This document shows, in pieces, positions 1 to 11,359 of a stretch of 48,454 nt of DNA (the first letter of the stretch is position 1; every line of letters begins with the position of its first letter). This DNA comes from a virus: positions 1 to 48,454 of the IMG/VR virus record IMGVR_UViG_3300017745_000012; one strand, written 5' to 3'. The position numbers and the translations under genes were made by a program. Below the pieces are notes generated by a model that saw nothing but the letters and a program-made list of their open reading frames with translations, did no database searches and was not told where the DNA came from.

Positions 1-1
1 A

Positions 2-3000
2 TCTATTAAGTTAGCACCTAACTCATTAACATTCAGTTGTGGATATAACGGTGCTACAGGTGCTGCTGCAGAGAAATCATATCCTAGATCAAATGGTAAT
101 GACCCATTTTATAATACTGCAATTAACATTGAGTCAGTAACTGGAACTACAATTACACTTCAAGTATTAACAACTGTTCCATCTACAAACACTGATCCAC
201 ATACATTTGTATCAGCAACAGCTGGAGCAGTTATCGCTGGTGGTAACTACGCCCACACATTTGTATCTGCAACAGCAAACGCAGTTAGAAAACAGAACTC
301 AGCAATTACAAGCAGAACAAGTTCAAGTGCATGTTCAGATGTACAGTCTGCTATTGACACACTAGGAACTATCGTTACCGATGCTATCGCTGCTGGTAAT
401 ATCACAGGTGGTATCTGGAATAACGCTGCCAATCCTGGCACACTGATACCTGGCGAAGCTAAGTGTCGTAGAGACTTGGGTATTGTAGTTGAGGCAGTTG
501 CACAAGATCTTTGGTTTGGTGGTAACGAGTTTACTATCGCTGCAACTAAGGAATACTTCAAGGGTAACCAACTCATTGCTAACGGTGTTGACAATGAGGT
601 TGCACCATCAGTTACTGCATTCAAACGTGCAGAAGATTTGATGCAACGTGCATTGAACAATCAATACTATGATCGTGATCTAAACATTACACTTGACACT
701 ATTGGTGATCCTCCTATTGTTGGAGACATTGAGTGTGATGCACATGACATGGTTATATCTAATCAACTCTTTATTGCTAAGGAAGCATATGAGAGAATGA
801 GAGCAGCATATCCATCATACACACCATCTACAGGAAATACAGCACAAGATTGCTTAGATGACATCTATGATGTGTTACGTGATGTAATGTGGGATGTTAA
901 GTTTGGTGGTAACTATAAGACATATTCTATTGCTAAAGGTTACATCACTAATGACTTTAATGGTAAGACATATCCACAGATCATTCAAGATGTAGAAAGA
1001 GACGAGGTAGCAAAGGTATTCCAAGAAGTTAAGAATGTTGCAATGCAAGTTATCAAGAATGAAACAGTCACTGTTTCTGCTGGTAACGATCTAACACAAA
1101 TCATTGACAATACAATCGTAGACGACTGGGATGATGAGGAACTATTACCTAAGTGTGGTTCAGCAGTCGCTGCTGTTGACTCATTGATGGACATCATCAT
1201 CGGAGCAATCGGAACTGATGCTGGCGTTGGTAATCTTAATGGTATACAAAGGACAACTGCTGATGGTGCAGATCCTGGTTGGAACACAGCACTCAACATA
1301 CTATCTGCAACTGCAACATCAATTACAATTAACGTTGGTGCATCACCAGCGGGCGAACAATACGCCCATACATTTGTTGCTGCACAGTCAGGTGCAGTCA
1401 TATCTGGTGGTAACTATGATCATAAGTTTGTAAGTGCTACAACTGGTGCAGTCAATGTTGTTAACGGTGCACAAATAACACCAACCAACGCAACATATGA
1501 TGCAACAAGTGGACTATTGGTAATGTACTTTGGATTTGCTCATGGCGTAACTACAGGTGATTCACTATCATTAGATGATAACTCACTCACATTCTCATGT
1601 GGAATGGATCAGTATGGAACTACTAAGACATATCCTAGAGCAAGTGACCCAGTACAGGGACAGAATGTAAACCCAACTGCTGTTACAACTTATAGTATTA
1701 CAATTAACGTTGGCACATCACCATTAGTTGAGCATAACGTATCAAATGCTGTATATGATCAAACAAGTGGACAACTTGCATTGACTATAGGTAACCATAG
1801 TCTAGCATCTGGTACATCAATTAAATTGAAGGAAGAGTCACTCATCTTTACATGTACTAAAGATCAGAACAAGACATCACATGCATATCCAAGATCTGCT
1901 GGTAAGTATCAACCATCCACATATCAGGATGGTAACTGCTCTGATGTTTGTGCAACAGTCAATGCTTTACTTGACATCCTTTGCAACTCTATTAATGATG
2001 GTAATTTAGATGCTCTACCTCCACTAAACAATGGTGAATGGGATTGTGCTAACGTTCGTAGTTCTATTGAGGTTCTATTTGATATTCTCAATGACGCAAT
2101 CACTGACGGGACACTTGCTGGTCTACCCGTACTCAACACAGGTGACTTTACAATCAATAACGAAGCATCCAAGTGTTTCCGTGATGTCACATACATCGTT
2201 GATGCTGTTGTTAATGACCTTAGACTTGGTGGTAACTTAAACAGTATACAGGCTGGTGAAGCATATTATGTTGGTAACAATCTAGAATACATTGATGGGG
2301 AGAAGACAGAAACACTAGACGCATGGGATTACGTTGGACAGATGGCAACTGCTGCCATGAGAAACTTCGATGTTCTAGCATATAATTGTTCAACTAACTC
2401 TGGTTCTGCAATTGTAGATGTTAACGATACTCGTGGTATTATCATAGGTATGAGTGTTGTTGAATACACTGCTGGATCTTATCGTGATGGAGACAATGCA
2501 CCTGGCTTACTAGGTAACAGTCCAACTCCAGTTTACACAACAATACCACAAGGAACATATGTCAAGAGAATTGTAAGTAACACACAAGTTGAACTTGGTG
2601 TCAATGGTTCTAGATTGACTGAGGGTGTGACTGTAAACGCACTACAGAATAGCACAACAATTGATCTATACTTTGTATATGAAAATGGTATCTGGGCAGA
2701 CACATTACCAACAACTGTGACTGTAGGTCCTGAGTCAGAAGGTCCTGAAGTTATTGCTGATACAACCACATCACCATCAAGTAGAGAGTGTGCAGGAACA
2801 GCAAACGCCATTGAAACATTAGTCGGTAACATCACTACTATTATTAACAGTGGTCTTGGCACAGTCACTAGACAAGAACAAACAGTCAACACTGCACTGT
2901 TATCATCTAGAGCAACACTATTCACAATTGACGTTGCTGGTACAGGTCCTTCAAACCCACATAACTTTGAGACTGGAACTCCCGTAAGATTAGTTCCAAG

Positions 3001-6000
3001 ACCCCGTTTCGATCAAGTAACTGGTAAGTATGTTGATGTTGACAAGCGTCTTGTTAGACTACCAAATGGATTTGAAACTAACAGAACATATTATGTAATC
3101 GCACCAGGCAGAGTTACACAACCAGAAAACTATGGTGCAACAACACTATTCAATGGTAGTGATCAGACTAGATTGATGCTTGCAACATCCAAAGAAAATG
3201 CTGCTGCTGGTATCTACATCTATGCATCTGAGACAGATAGTATAGACAAGGATGTTGAGATTGATCTTTATCAATTCGTTCTTGATGACAAGTATGATCT
3301 ACACAACTACAGTGCAGAGTTAACAAATACAGTCAACGCTGGTATTATGACCAACGTTTCACATATATTTGACGTACCAAATGCAGGAACAACTCCACAG
3401 AAAGCATTCATCAGAGCAGTAGAAGGTGGTGTACTACCTCTAGTTTCTACAACTTATGCAAATGATTCATCTGTTGCAGTTACTGATCCACAAAATTCTG
3501 CTATCGGTAGAATTAATCCTAACGTTGAGTTCTTCACTCGTTACCAGAACAGTAAGGTAATCACATTACACAAGTCACATGCTGATGCTATTAACAATGT
3601 AAATCCAATTACATTTGCATCTGGTCAGAGTGGAACTAAGTTTGATGTATTTGCTAACAAACGTCGTTCACCAATGAAGTTTGATCCTGGCTTTACTGAC
3701 GCTACCGCAACAAGTGGTAAATGGTACATTCAATGTAGGGATGAAGTTACTGGACAACCAGATAACGTCAAGAAAAATAATATATTCTGGAGAATTAAGG
3801 AGTCAGACTACGCAGACAGACAAAGATCCACTGACATGTGGTATCAGCGTCTAGAAGACAATCGTATTGCTGATGAGAGAACATACAAACTTCGTATGGT
3901 TATTCCTAGTTACTTACAGAACGCTAGAGATCCTATCAATGGATTTGTTATTAAGACTAGAACTGACGACACACGTAAGTTAGTACCACAGAAGATCCTA
4001 CTAAAACCAGTTGTTGGTAGTGTATATGGTGCTAGATTCCAGAACCCAGTTGATGCTGGTGAATTTATTGGTGATACATCTGGATCATACGATCCATACA
4101 GAAGAGACACAACAGGTGCTGGTATTGAATACAGAGCATTTGCTAAGTTCACATCTGGTATCCAAGCAACAATCGAGTCTGGACGTAAAGTTAAGGACAT
4201 ATTAGATGACAGCATTGAATACTTAGAACTAACACTATTTGATCATGGTGTCGATACTAAGAACTTCCCTGGCTTAAGAAACGAGACATTTACTACAGTT
4301 AAGATCACATCACCACAGGGTGGTAACTTCGTAACAAGCAAAGTAAATAATCTTGCATCATCTACCAACGCAGTTTCATTTGCTGGTAACTCATCAGGTC
4401 TTGCAAATATCCATGCTTACTACACCATAAATGGTGAGCATTATATTATCATCAAGAATATTCGTGGTGGTGATCTAGTTTATAGTGAGTACGCCAATAC
4501 AAGATTTACTCAAGGCACAGTCTTTGCTGACATGCTAGAGGATCAGGATATGGGCAAATCACTACCTCTTAAGACCCAAATTGCAAAAAATAATCCCCAG
4601 TTTTTCTACAAGCAAAACGGTGCGAACGTTTACACAATCACACCTGGCGACAGAATACAAGATGACGCTGGTGTAGAATACTATGTTGATAGTGTTGATG
4701 ATGTTGGTGTTATTGAAGATACATTCTATATCTTTGGATATGAGACATTACAACAACGTATCTCAGGTCAGCAGGATGGTATTTACTATCTAACTGCACT
4801 ACGTGGTAATATCTCACCATTCCCAACTGGTGCTGGTGTAACTAACAACTTTAAGAAGTTTAAGTTCTCACAACCAGTCGGTAAACTATATCCTCTAAAC
4901 TATAGAAACGATCCTCTTTGGTTCAACAACTCTGGTACAACACAGAAAGAGAAAGATTACTATGCTGGATTAATTGATCCACCACAAGCATACTCTGCTG
5001 CTGATAACTATGTACATGGTGCTGTTACAGTCAACGATTTCAAAGGATCAACAACCAGAGAAATGGTTGCAGACTTGACAGAACAACCAGCGTTTATCGA
5101 AAGATCATATACAATTGAAGCACAAAGTGGTAACGCTGCATCAGGATCTGAACAAAGAAAGATACCGATTGGTGGTAATGGTGCTGTATCAATAACAGAT
5201 ACGAAATACTACGTCGAACTTAGACGACCATCTATCGCAAGAGCAGGAAACCACACATTTGAATACCTCGGTTTCGGTCCAGGTAACTACAGTACTGGTT
5301 TACCAGCAAGACAAGAAGTTGTACTCACACCAGACGAAGACTTCTACGCACAGTCCAAGAAACAAGACGGTGGTATTGTATTCTACACTGGTATCAACTC
5401 ACAAGGTGACTTGTATATTGGTAACAGAAGAATCAATGCTATCACTGGTGAAGAGACATTCATAGACAGGGCAACACTTGTAGATGATGGAGATGAGGAT
5501 GATACACTAGGAGGATTAGTTACTACCTTCGATACTCCTGTAACATTCAACCAGAATATTACAGTTGTTGGTGGTGACGGTGAATTGGTGAACACATTTG
5601 AATCACCTATCACCATTGCTGTTCAAGATTCTGATCTTACACAGGCACGTGATGCTTTGATCATTCGTTCAAATGTCACATCTGTTGATCCAGTTACACA
5701 ACTAGAACAGGATGAAGGACTAGACAGAACTTCATTCTCACCTCCAACTGAGGGTGACATCAGAATTAGTAAGAACACAATTAAATCTGCTGTATTCCAG
5801 TTTAATGCTAGAGGTAATGGTCAGGGATACTTATTCCAGACACATACTGTAGCGGGTGTTGCTTCTAACATCACACCTAATCAATCTCCATTGATTGCAA
5901 ACGGCGGATCTAGAATAAACGCAGGACAGTTTGTAAATTATGGTGGTGTATTAGCAAAAACAGGCGATGTATTACTTAAGGGATCTGAAATAGGTAAGAG

Positions 6001-9000
6001 TGGTTCTCTTGGTTGGATCCTCGCTAACTACTTTGCACAGGTTGCTAACAATAGTATTGACAATATTGTGTTTGATGGATCAAACGTTGTTAAATTAGAG
6101 TTCAGAGACTTTAATAGTGGCGTTGCTCTTACTAACCAAGAGATTGGAATTACATCTAGTTCACAGATTAGAATTAAGAACTTCTACTATGATCCTAGAT
6201 TAAATCTAACATGGCAGATATATGCTGCTAAACCTGGCGATCCATTCTCACCAACAAATAACTACTGTCATTTCCAAGTTATTGATCAGATTCCACAGGC
6301 AACACAACCATGGGAGACAATCATTGCTGGAACTGCTGTAGGAGCGACAGCACCTACCATTGAGTTCTCTAACTCTAACTTCAAGGAAGTTGGTGTATTA
6401 GGTGGTGAAGCATTAAGAACAGAGACAGAAACTATTGGTGATTACAAGTTAGGTATTAACACAGTCGCAAGAGCACCACACAGTGCATATGAAAATGCGT
6501 TTGTTGATAACCTTACAACAGATCCACGTGCTAACTTAGATGTTGTTGGTACAGCATTCATCAGTGGTAGAACAACTGCTGACTTCTTACAGCATACACA
6601 GTTTGCTGATCGTGATAAGACTGCTGTTGACAATGCATTATTAGTTGGTGGAGATAGTTCTGCTCCTAATGACATATCAGTATTCAGAATAGCAACTACA
6701 AACAGTGGTCGTGTTGGTATCAATGTAAGTAATGCTAACCTAGACAGAGCTCTGGTTGTAGCAGGAACATCAAGATTCACTGCTGATGCTAGATTTGAGC
6801 ATGACATCGAAGTTAATGGCGATGGTGTAATTGCTGAGATCAGAACATCACAGACAACAGGAACATTTAACCTAGTCGATGATACTACATTCGTTGGTAC
6901 ATTAAACATAGGTAGTCAGGTTACAACTGCTAATCTATTCAATGATAGCACTGCAGATCAGTTCATATATGTTGGTGGTTCATCTGCACACAGTAACCTA
7001 TGGTTAGGTGCAACACCTGACAGTGCTGGCACTAGCATTTCTAAGGTAGAAATTGGTGGTGCATATGCTAACACTAACGAAGACTTATCATACACCAAGA
7101 TCAAGACTAGAAACTTGAGAGTTGATGGTGATATGTGGTTAGGATTCCGCAGAGCAAGTGGTGATACTGTTGAACTTAAGTCTCAAGCATCACAGGTTGA
7201 TTTCTTCTCCAACTCTGGAGGACCTTCAATCATTAACTTTGCTACTAACGCATCTGAAATTAATGTCGCTGGTCAGGGTGGTAAGACTACTATCAATAAC
7301 CAGTTAGAAGTTATTGCATCTGCTAAGTTTAATGGTGATGTCCATCTTTGTGGTGGTGTTGCATCATTCGCATTTACTGGTGGAAGAGCACAGTTAGGAA
7401 CAGATATAGTTTCACATGAAGATGGTATTATATCACAGGCATTATTCAATAAGAACGTTGACATCTTAAATGTACTCGTAAAACAGACAAACGAAGAAGG
7501 ATACAACCAAGTTGATACTGCTGGTGCAGGACAATGGGGTGGAGCATCATATCAGAACTCAATCAATACTGGTGGAGCAGTTGAACCAATTATATTATCT
7601 GGTCTATCTGGCGATGAGTACTACTTACCACTTAAGTTTGCTCCAGTCAAAGCAAATGGCGATCCATACTTTGGAACTAACGACTATATCATAGTTGATA
7701 GTGCTACTGTTGGTGCAGGATCATCTGCAACCAGTCATCCAGAGATTCTACAAGTTGTAGAACTTACAAGAATAAGTGAAGCACCTTACTACATCAAAGT
7801 CAAGCGTCAACCATTTGGTGCATTTGGTGGTGTATTAAGTAATCACGTTGATACTACACCAATATACAAGGTTAACGTACAGTTTGATGCTACATGGACA
7901 GAGCAAGCACTTGACAATGATACCAGTGCAACTGATAGTGTATACTTATCTGAGTTTGGTGGTAATCTAACAAGCAATGATTACATCATTGTTGACAGAG
8001 ATGATTCACCAAAAGTTCCAGAATATATCAAGGTTATTACATCATTAGATCAGCAAGTACAGAAGTTTAGAGTTTCTAATTGTGCTGACCCAGACTTAGA
8101 TGTATTTGAAGTTAACTCTGTAACAGGTGAGGTACAAATTGGTAACCCAGCCGTACCTGGTTCTATTGTTACAATCAATTCATCACTCAATATGTCTGGT
8201 GGATGTGGTACTCTCAGTGATATTTCATTCTTAGGTGATGCTGCTGCTGGATCAAATGTAATTACTAACGTATCAATTACAACTTCTGGTAAGACAATCA
8301 ATGATATTAAGAAGGGCGATGTTCTATCTGTCGTTACAGATTCATCACCACTCTTTTTACTACAAGATACTGCTGTTGACTTTGTATTTGGTGGTGCTAT
8401 TTACTTAACATCCAATATTATTGGAGCACAGTCAGTAACTGGAACTACATTCAGAGCAAGCAGGAACGAAAGACTGACTACAACTGATGGTGGACTCAAC
8501 ACTACATTTGATGTTGATACATGCTCAGGAACAACAACAATCGGAACACATGCTGGTAGATTTGATGTCAACTTAGCATGGTCTAGCAGTGGTAGTATTC
8601 TTACAAATGCTGATCTACCAACAGCATTGAATGCATCAGAGATAATCACATATGGTTACTACGCAGATCCACAGTCAATACAGGGTAATGGTCCTAATAC
8701 AACTATTATATCAACTGCTGCTGGTAACAGTGCATCTGTTTTACAGATTGCAGTTCAATCTCTTGGAGAAGGAACTGGTAAGTTTACGATAGGAGACTTA
8801 ATTGCTGTAGGACCTCTAGCATCATTCACAGGTGTAACTGGTCAGATTGAATTTATGACAATCACTGATGTTGTAGATGGAACGAATACAATCGTTGCAA
8901 CTAGAGCACAGGAAGGAACAGTCAACATGAGTCACAGTGCTGCTGATGTTGTTAGAAGAGTTATCAAACATGAGACACAATCTCTCGTAACTGATGCTCA

Positions 9001-10048
9001 GATCAGACAAAGATTAGTTGCTGGTGTAAGTAATGATTATCTCTCTGTAATACTAGAGAGAGGATATATCTCACAATCTAAACTGGACTACAAACAGTGG
9101 TTAAGATTTAGAAATACAACTACTGGTGTTGAAATTCTTGGAATTGTAACTGGTAGATTATATGGTAAGACTCATACATCAGTGATGAATGAGCAAGTTG
9201 GTGATGGTGCTAAGTCATATAGAGAGGGTAGTCTAAATGTCACAGATAACCTAACACTAGCGGGTGGTAACTTTGTAATTTACGATAGTGTTAAACAGAC
9301 AAAACTATTCCACTTTGTTAATGATGACGGACATGCTGATCACCAAGGTCTATTATATTGGGATGCTGGTGTACTTGCTAGAGGAGACTTCTTCTTATAT
9401 CCATCATCCTGCCCAGAAAACGTTCTCCTAACATTAAATTGCACACCATCATTCTCAGTTGACAACTTAGGTAACGTAACTGCTAAGACAACTCTAACAG
9501 TCACAGGTGTATCATCAGCATCACCAACAGAGTCAGATGTATTCTCAGTACAGAATCTAGGTATAAATGGTGGTAGTGAATACACTATCAAACAAGATCG
9601 TTCGATTGATGCATTCGGATTAACAAACTTCACTACATCAAGTGGTGCAAGACATACAAGATACTTATCCGCAGCGTCACCAGAAGCAGATCTATCATTG
9701 ATTGCAAATATAATATACATGGTCAATGTTCAGAATACACAAACATTAATTGTTACACTACCAGCAGCACCACAAACAGGTGATGTTGTAAGAATGATTG
9801 ATGTAGGTGGTAACTTGAAGTATGACACAACATTAGTTATCAGAACTCCTGAGACTAGTGGAACACCAATACAAGGTGACTCAACAGGAACACTATTTGG
9901 AGATAGATTAACTCCATATCCATCTGGTGAACTTGTAGTTCAGACTCCTAACGCAGGATTCGCATTAGTATATCTTGGTGCAACCGATAGTAATGATCAA
10001 ATAGGCATCCCAACCAGCGTACAAGGTTGGTGGTTAATGGAGGTATAA
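2..10048 (+). CDS. Giant repeat-rich virion structural / tail-fibre protein (5' partial)
   Basis: The frame is open from base 2 to the stop at 10046-10048 (3,348 residues visible); the TTG at 476 is internal, so the true start is upstream of the window. The N-terminal third repeats three short modules: 'GGNYxHxFVSA..GAV' (around bases 200-290 and 1365-1460), 'LTF(S/T)C...YPR' (26-100, 1575-1665, 1840-1895) and a helical unit 'DxxxDxxxGGNxxxxxxxxY' (about 495-560, 880-940, 2200-2270). The centre is beta-rich. From about 6500 it resembles fibre shafts ('DPRANLDVVGTAFISG'). The last 130 residues, ending GWWLMEV, look like the conserved C-terminus of cyanophage fibre/structural proteins. It probably forms an extended fibre or whisker at the tail. 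The three fibre genes follow with a 3-base gap. Family membership is inferred from memory; the exact receptor or location on the virion is unknown. Confidence 0.85.
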   Translation, partial: SIKLAPNSLTFSCGYNGATGAAAEKSYPRSNGNDPFYNTAINIESVTGTTITLQVLTTVPSTNTDPHTFVSATAGAVIAGGNYAHTFVSATANAVRKQNSAITSRTSSSACSDVQSAIDTLGTIVTDAIAAGNITGGIWNNAANPGTLIPGEAKCRRDLGIVVEAVAQDLWFGGNEFTIAATKEYFKGNQLIANGVDNEVAPSVTAFKRAEDLMQRALNNQYYDRDLNITLDTIGDPPIVGDIECDAHDMVISNQLFIAKEAYERMRAAYPSYTPSTGNTAQDCLDDIYDVLRDVMWDVKFGGNYKTYSIAKGYITNDFNGKTYPQIIQDVERDEVAKVFQEVKNVAMQVIKNETVTVSAGNDLTQIIDNTIVDDWDDEELLPKCGSAVAAVDSLMDIIIGAIGTDAGVGNLNGIQRTTADGADPGWNTALNILSATATSITINVGASPAGEQYAHTFVAAQSGAVISGGNYDHKFVSATTGAVNVVNGAQITPTNATYDATSGLLVMYFGFAHGVTTGDSLSLDDNSLTFSCGMDQYGTTKTYPRASDPVQGQNVNPTAVTTYSITINVGTSPLVEHNVSNAVYDQTSGQLALTIGNHSLASGTSIKLKEESLIFTCTKDQNKTSHAYPRSAGKYQPSTYQDGNCSDVCATVNALLDILCNSINDGNLDALPPLNNGEWDCANVRSSIEVLFDILNDAITDGTLAGLPVLNTGDFTINNEASKCFRDVTYIVDAVVNDLRLGGNLNSIQAGEAYYVGNNLEYIDGEKTETLDAWDYVGQMATAAMRNFDVLAYNCSTNSGSAIVDVNDTRGIIIGMSVVEYTAGSYRDGDNAPGLLGNSPTPVYTTIPQGTYVKRIVSNTQVELGVNGSRLTEGVTVNALQNSTTIDLYFVYENGIWADTLPTTVTVGPESEGPEVIADTTTSPSSRECAGTANAIETLVGNITTIINSGLGTVTRQEQTVNTALLSSRATLFTIDVAGTGPSNPHNFETGTPVRLVPRPRFDQVTGKYVDVDKRLVRLPNGFETNRTYYVIAPGRVTQPENYGATTLFNGSDQTRLMLATSKENAAAGIYIYASETDSIDKDVEIDLYQFVLDDKYDLHNYSAELTNTVNAGIMTNVSHIFDVPNAGTTPQKAFIRAVEGGVLPLVSTTYANDSSVAVTDPQNSAIGRINPNVEFFTRYQNSKVITLHKSHADAINNVNPITFASGQSGTKFDVFANKRRSPMKFDPGFTDATATSGKWYIQCRDEVTGQPDNVKKNNIFWRIKESDYADRQRSTDMWYQRLEDNRIADERTYKLRMVIPSYLQNARDPINGFVIKTRTDDTRKLVPQKILLKPVVGSVYGARFQNPVDAGEFIGDTSGSYDPYRRDTTGAGIEYRAFAKFTSGIQATIESGRKVKDILDDSIEYLELTLFDHGVDTKNFPGLRNETFTTVKITSPQGGNFVTSKVNNLASSTNAVSFAGNSSGLANIHAYYTINGEHYIIIKNIRGGDLVYSEYANTRFTQGTVFADMLEDQDMGKSLPLKTQIAKNNPQFFYKQNGANVYTITPGDRIQDDAGVEYYVDSVDDVGVIEDTFYIFGYETLQQRISGQQDGIYYLTALRGNISPFPTGAGVTNNFKKFKFSQPVGKLYPLNYRNDPLWFNNSGTTQKEKDYYAGLIDPPQAYSAADNYVHGAVTVNDFKGSTTREMVADLTEQPAFIERSYTIEAQSGNAASGSEQRKIPIGGNGAVSITDTKYYVELRRPSIARAGNHTFEYLGFGPGNYSTGLPARQEVVLTPDEDFYAQSKKQDGGIVFYTGINSQGDLYIGNRRINAITGEETFIDRATLVDDGDEDDTLGGLVTTFDTPVTFNQNITVVGGDGELVNTFESPITIAVQDSDLTQARDALIIRSNVTSVDPVTQLEQDEGLDRTSFSPPTEGDIRISKNTIKSAVFQFNARGNGQGYLFQTHTVAGVASNITPNQSPLIANGGSRINAGQFVNYGGVLAKTGDVLLKGSEIGKSGSLGWILANYFAQVANNSIDNIVFDGSNVVKLEFRDFNSGVALTNQEIGITSSSQIRIKNFYYDPRLNLTWQIYAAKPGDPFSPTNNYCHFQVIDQIPQATQPWETIIAGTAVGATAPTIEFSNSNFKEVGVLGGEALRTETETIGDYKLGINTVARAPHSAYENAFVDNLTTDPRANLDVVGTAFISGRTTADFLQHTQFADRDKTAVDNALLVGGDSSAPNDISVFRIATTNSGRVGINVSNANLDRALVVAGTSRFTADARFEHDIEVNGDGVIAEIRTSQTTGTFNLVDDTTFVGTLNIGSQVTTANLFNDSTADQFIYVGGSSAHSNLWLGATPDSAGTSISKVEIGGAYANTNEDLSYTKIKTRNLRVDGDMWLGFRRASGDTVELKSQASQVDFFSNSGGPSIINFATNASEINVAGQGGKTTINNQLEVIASAKFNGDVHLCGGVASFAFTGGRAQLGTDIVSHEDGIISQALFNKNVDILNVLVKQTNEEGYNQVDTAGAGQWGGASYQNSINTGGAVEPIILSGLSGDEYYLPLKFAPVKANGDPYFGTNDYIIVDSATVGAGSSATSHPEILQVVELTRISEAPYYIKVKRQPFGAFGGVLSNHVDTTPIYKVNVQFDATWTEQALDNDTSATDSVYLSEFGGNLTSNDYIIVDRDDSPKVPEYIKVITSLDQQVQKFRVSNCADPDLDVFEVNSVTGEVQIGNPAVPGSIVTINSSLNMSGGCGTLSDISFLGDAAAGSNVITNVSITTSGKTINDIKKGDVLSVVTDSSPLFLLQDTAVDFVFGGAIYLTSNIIGAQSVTGTTFRASRNERLTTTDGGLNTTFDVDTCSGTTTIGTHAGRFDVNLAWSSSGSILTNADLPTALNASEIITYGYYADPQSIQGNGPNTTIISTAAGNSASVLQIAVQSLGEGTGKFTIGDLIAVGPLASFTGVTGQIEFMTITDVVDGTNTIVATRAQEGTVNMSHSAADVVRRVIKHETQSLVTDAQIRQRLVAGVSNDYLSVILERGYISQSKLDYKQWLRFRNTTTGVEILGIVTGRLYGKTHTSVMNEQVGDGAKSYREGSLNVTDNLTLAGGNFVIYDSVKQTKLFHFVNDDGHADHQGLLYWDAGVLARGDFFLYPSSCPENVLLTLNCTPSFSVDNLGNVTAKTTLTVTGVSSASPTESDVFSVQNLGINGGSEYTIKQDRSIDAFGLTNFTTSSGARHTRYLSAASPEADLSLIANIIYMVNVQNTQTLIVTLPAAPQTGDVVRMIDVGGNLKYDTTLVIRTPETSGTPIQGDSTGTLFGDRLTPYPSGELVVQTPNAGFALVYLGATDSNDQIGIPTSVQGWWLMEV

Positions 10049-10051
10049 TAA

Positions 10052-11359
10052 ATGCCAAGTTACAACCGTATAAAAGCACAGAAAGCCAGTCCCATAGGCA
10101 CAATAATGCCATGGACTGGTAGTACAAGTGAGTCAGCACTGTCTCCAGATGCCATACCGAAAGGTTGGATCGTCTGTAATGGTAGTCAACTCAAAGCAAG
10201 AGATTATCCTTTATTGGCACAAATATTGGGTAATTTATACGGTCCTATAGTAGAGACTGGTCAACCATTTATTGGTATATCAAATTCATATCCATCCTAT
10301 AACGATGATGATGTGTTTAATCTACCAACACTAAATCAACAAGCACTCATAGATTTAGAAAGTAATCAATTAACTCCACAAGAATTACAGGTCATAGGAC
10401 CTTATGTTTCACTGAATGGATTTGAGGGTCAGCAACCATTATCAAATGTACTATCATATATTGATGTACAATTTCAAGCAGCAGTTGAGTCTGAACTAGC
10501 AGGAAAGATAAAAGGTATTACTCTCGAACCTCCATCATATTTTGATACCATTAGAACTATACCTAGAAAACTAGGTGTTGAACATACTGCAACACATACA
10601 CACCCAAGACCACCAGATGGTTTTTATCCATCAGTAGAAATAGGTGGTGGTTATCTTGGATTATTTGATGCTGGATATTTTGAAGTTGCAAGTTCAGAAT
10701 ATACAACGGGATCTGACACGGGTGCTACCGCTGCTGAACCATTAGCAGATAGATATGATCCTGGTGTAGTTACATGGACTGCATATGACCCTGCTGTTGA
10801 TTCACTTCCATCATTAAATAACCATAAACATTTTGGTAATGCTTCCAACGTAATTCCAGCAGTGCCATCAGTTCCTAGGACAGTACAGGCATATGGACAA
10901 ACAGTTTCATATCAAGATGACAACTCATGTATTGTACCAGTACAACAACCAGCAGTTACTGCTCCATTTCCACCACCTGGCACATACTTAGGACAAAGAA
11001 ACTATTATGTATCTGATCAAGTTCCATTAGCAAGAAGAGGTAATGGTTCTACTCCTCCAACTACTGATGAGGGAGATTATTTTGGCGTACCTCCAGAGGC
11101 AGTTGGTAGAGATTTTCCATATCCTACCACATTAAATCATACTGGTGATGCATTCACTGCTAACTCATTAGGATCTCACAATCATTTCACTATTGATATT
11201 GCAATGACGTTAGGACAAATGAATTTACCTAACACTATACTCATAAATAATATGACTACTGGAAACTTAGAACCAATAGATGTAGACAGAGGATTGAGTG
11301 TACAGATTAATCCTAACACACCATCCTTAGTCGTACTGTATATCATCAGAGCATACTAA
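10052..11359 (+). CDS. Tail-collar-domain fibre protein 1
   Basis: A 435-residue protein with a phage tail-collar domain (PF07484 type) at about residues 13-60: 'GTIMPWTG...IPKGWIVCNGS...YPLLAQILG'. T4 gp12 and related short tail fibres carry the same domain. Three histidine motifs, 'HTATHTHP' (about 178-185), 'NNHKHFG' and 'SHNHF', resemble the HxH metal-binding motifs that hold trimeric T4 fibres together. The C-terminus 'SLVVLYIIRAY' matches the hydrophobic endings of its two neighbours. It starts at an ATG 3 bases after the giant gene and its stop overlaps the next start (TAATG), so the genes are translationally coupled. Probable receptor-binding or accessory fibre; the trimer state and metal are inferred. 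Confidence 0.85.
   Translation: MPSYNRIKAQKASPIGTIMPWTGSTSESALSPDAIPKGWIVCNGSQLKARDYPLLAQILGNLYGPIVETGQPFIGISNSYPSYNDDDVFNLPTLNQQALIDLESNQLTPQELQVIGPYVSLNGFEGQQPLSNVLSYIDVQFQAAVESELAGKIKGITLEPPSYFDTIRTIPRKLGVEHTATHTHPRPPDGFYPSVEIGGGYLGLFDAGYFEVASSEYTTGSDTGATAAEPLADRYDPGVVTWTAYDPAVDSLPSLNNHKHFGNASNVIPAVPSVPRTVQAYGQTVSYQDDNSCIVPVQQPAVTAPFPPPGTYLGQRNYYVSDQVPLARRGNGSTPPTTDEGDYFGVPPEAVGRDFPYPTTLNHTGDAFTANSLGSHNHFTIDIAMTLGQMNLPNTILINNMTTGNLEPIDVDRGLSVQINPNTPSLVVLYIIRAY

Noticed and set aside
476-478. TTG at 476 as the start of the giant first gene
   Set aside because: The frame is open to the window edge with the same repeat modules upstream, so the gene is cut by the window.
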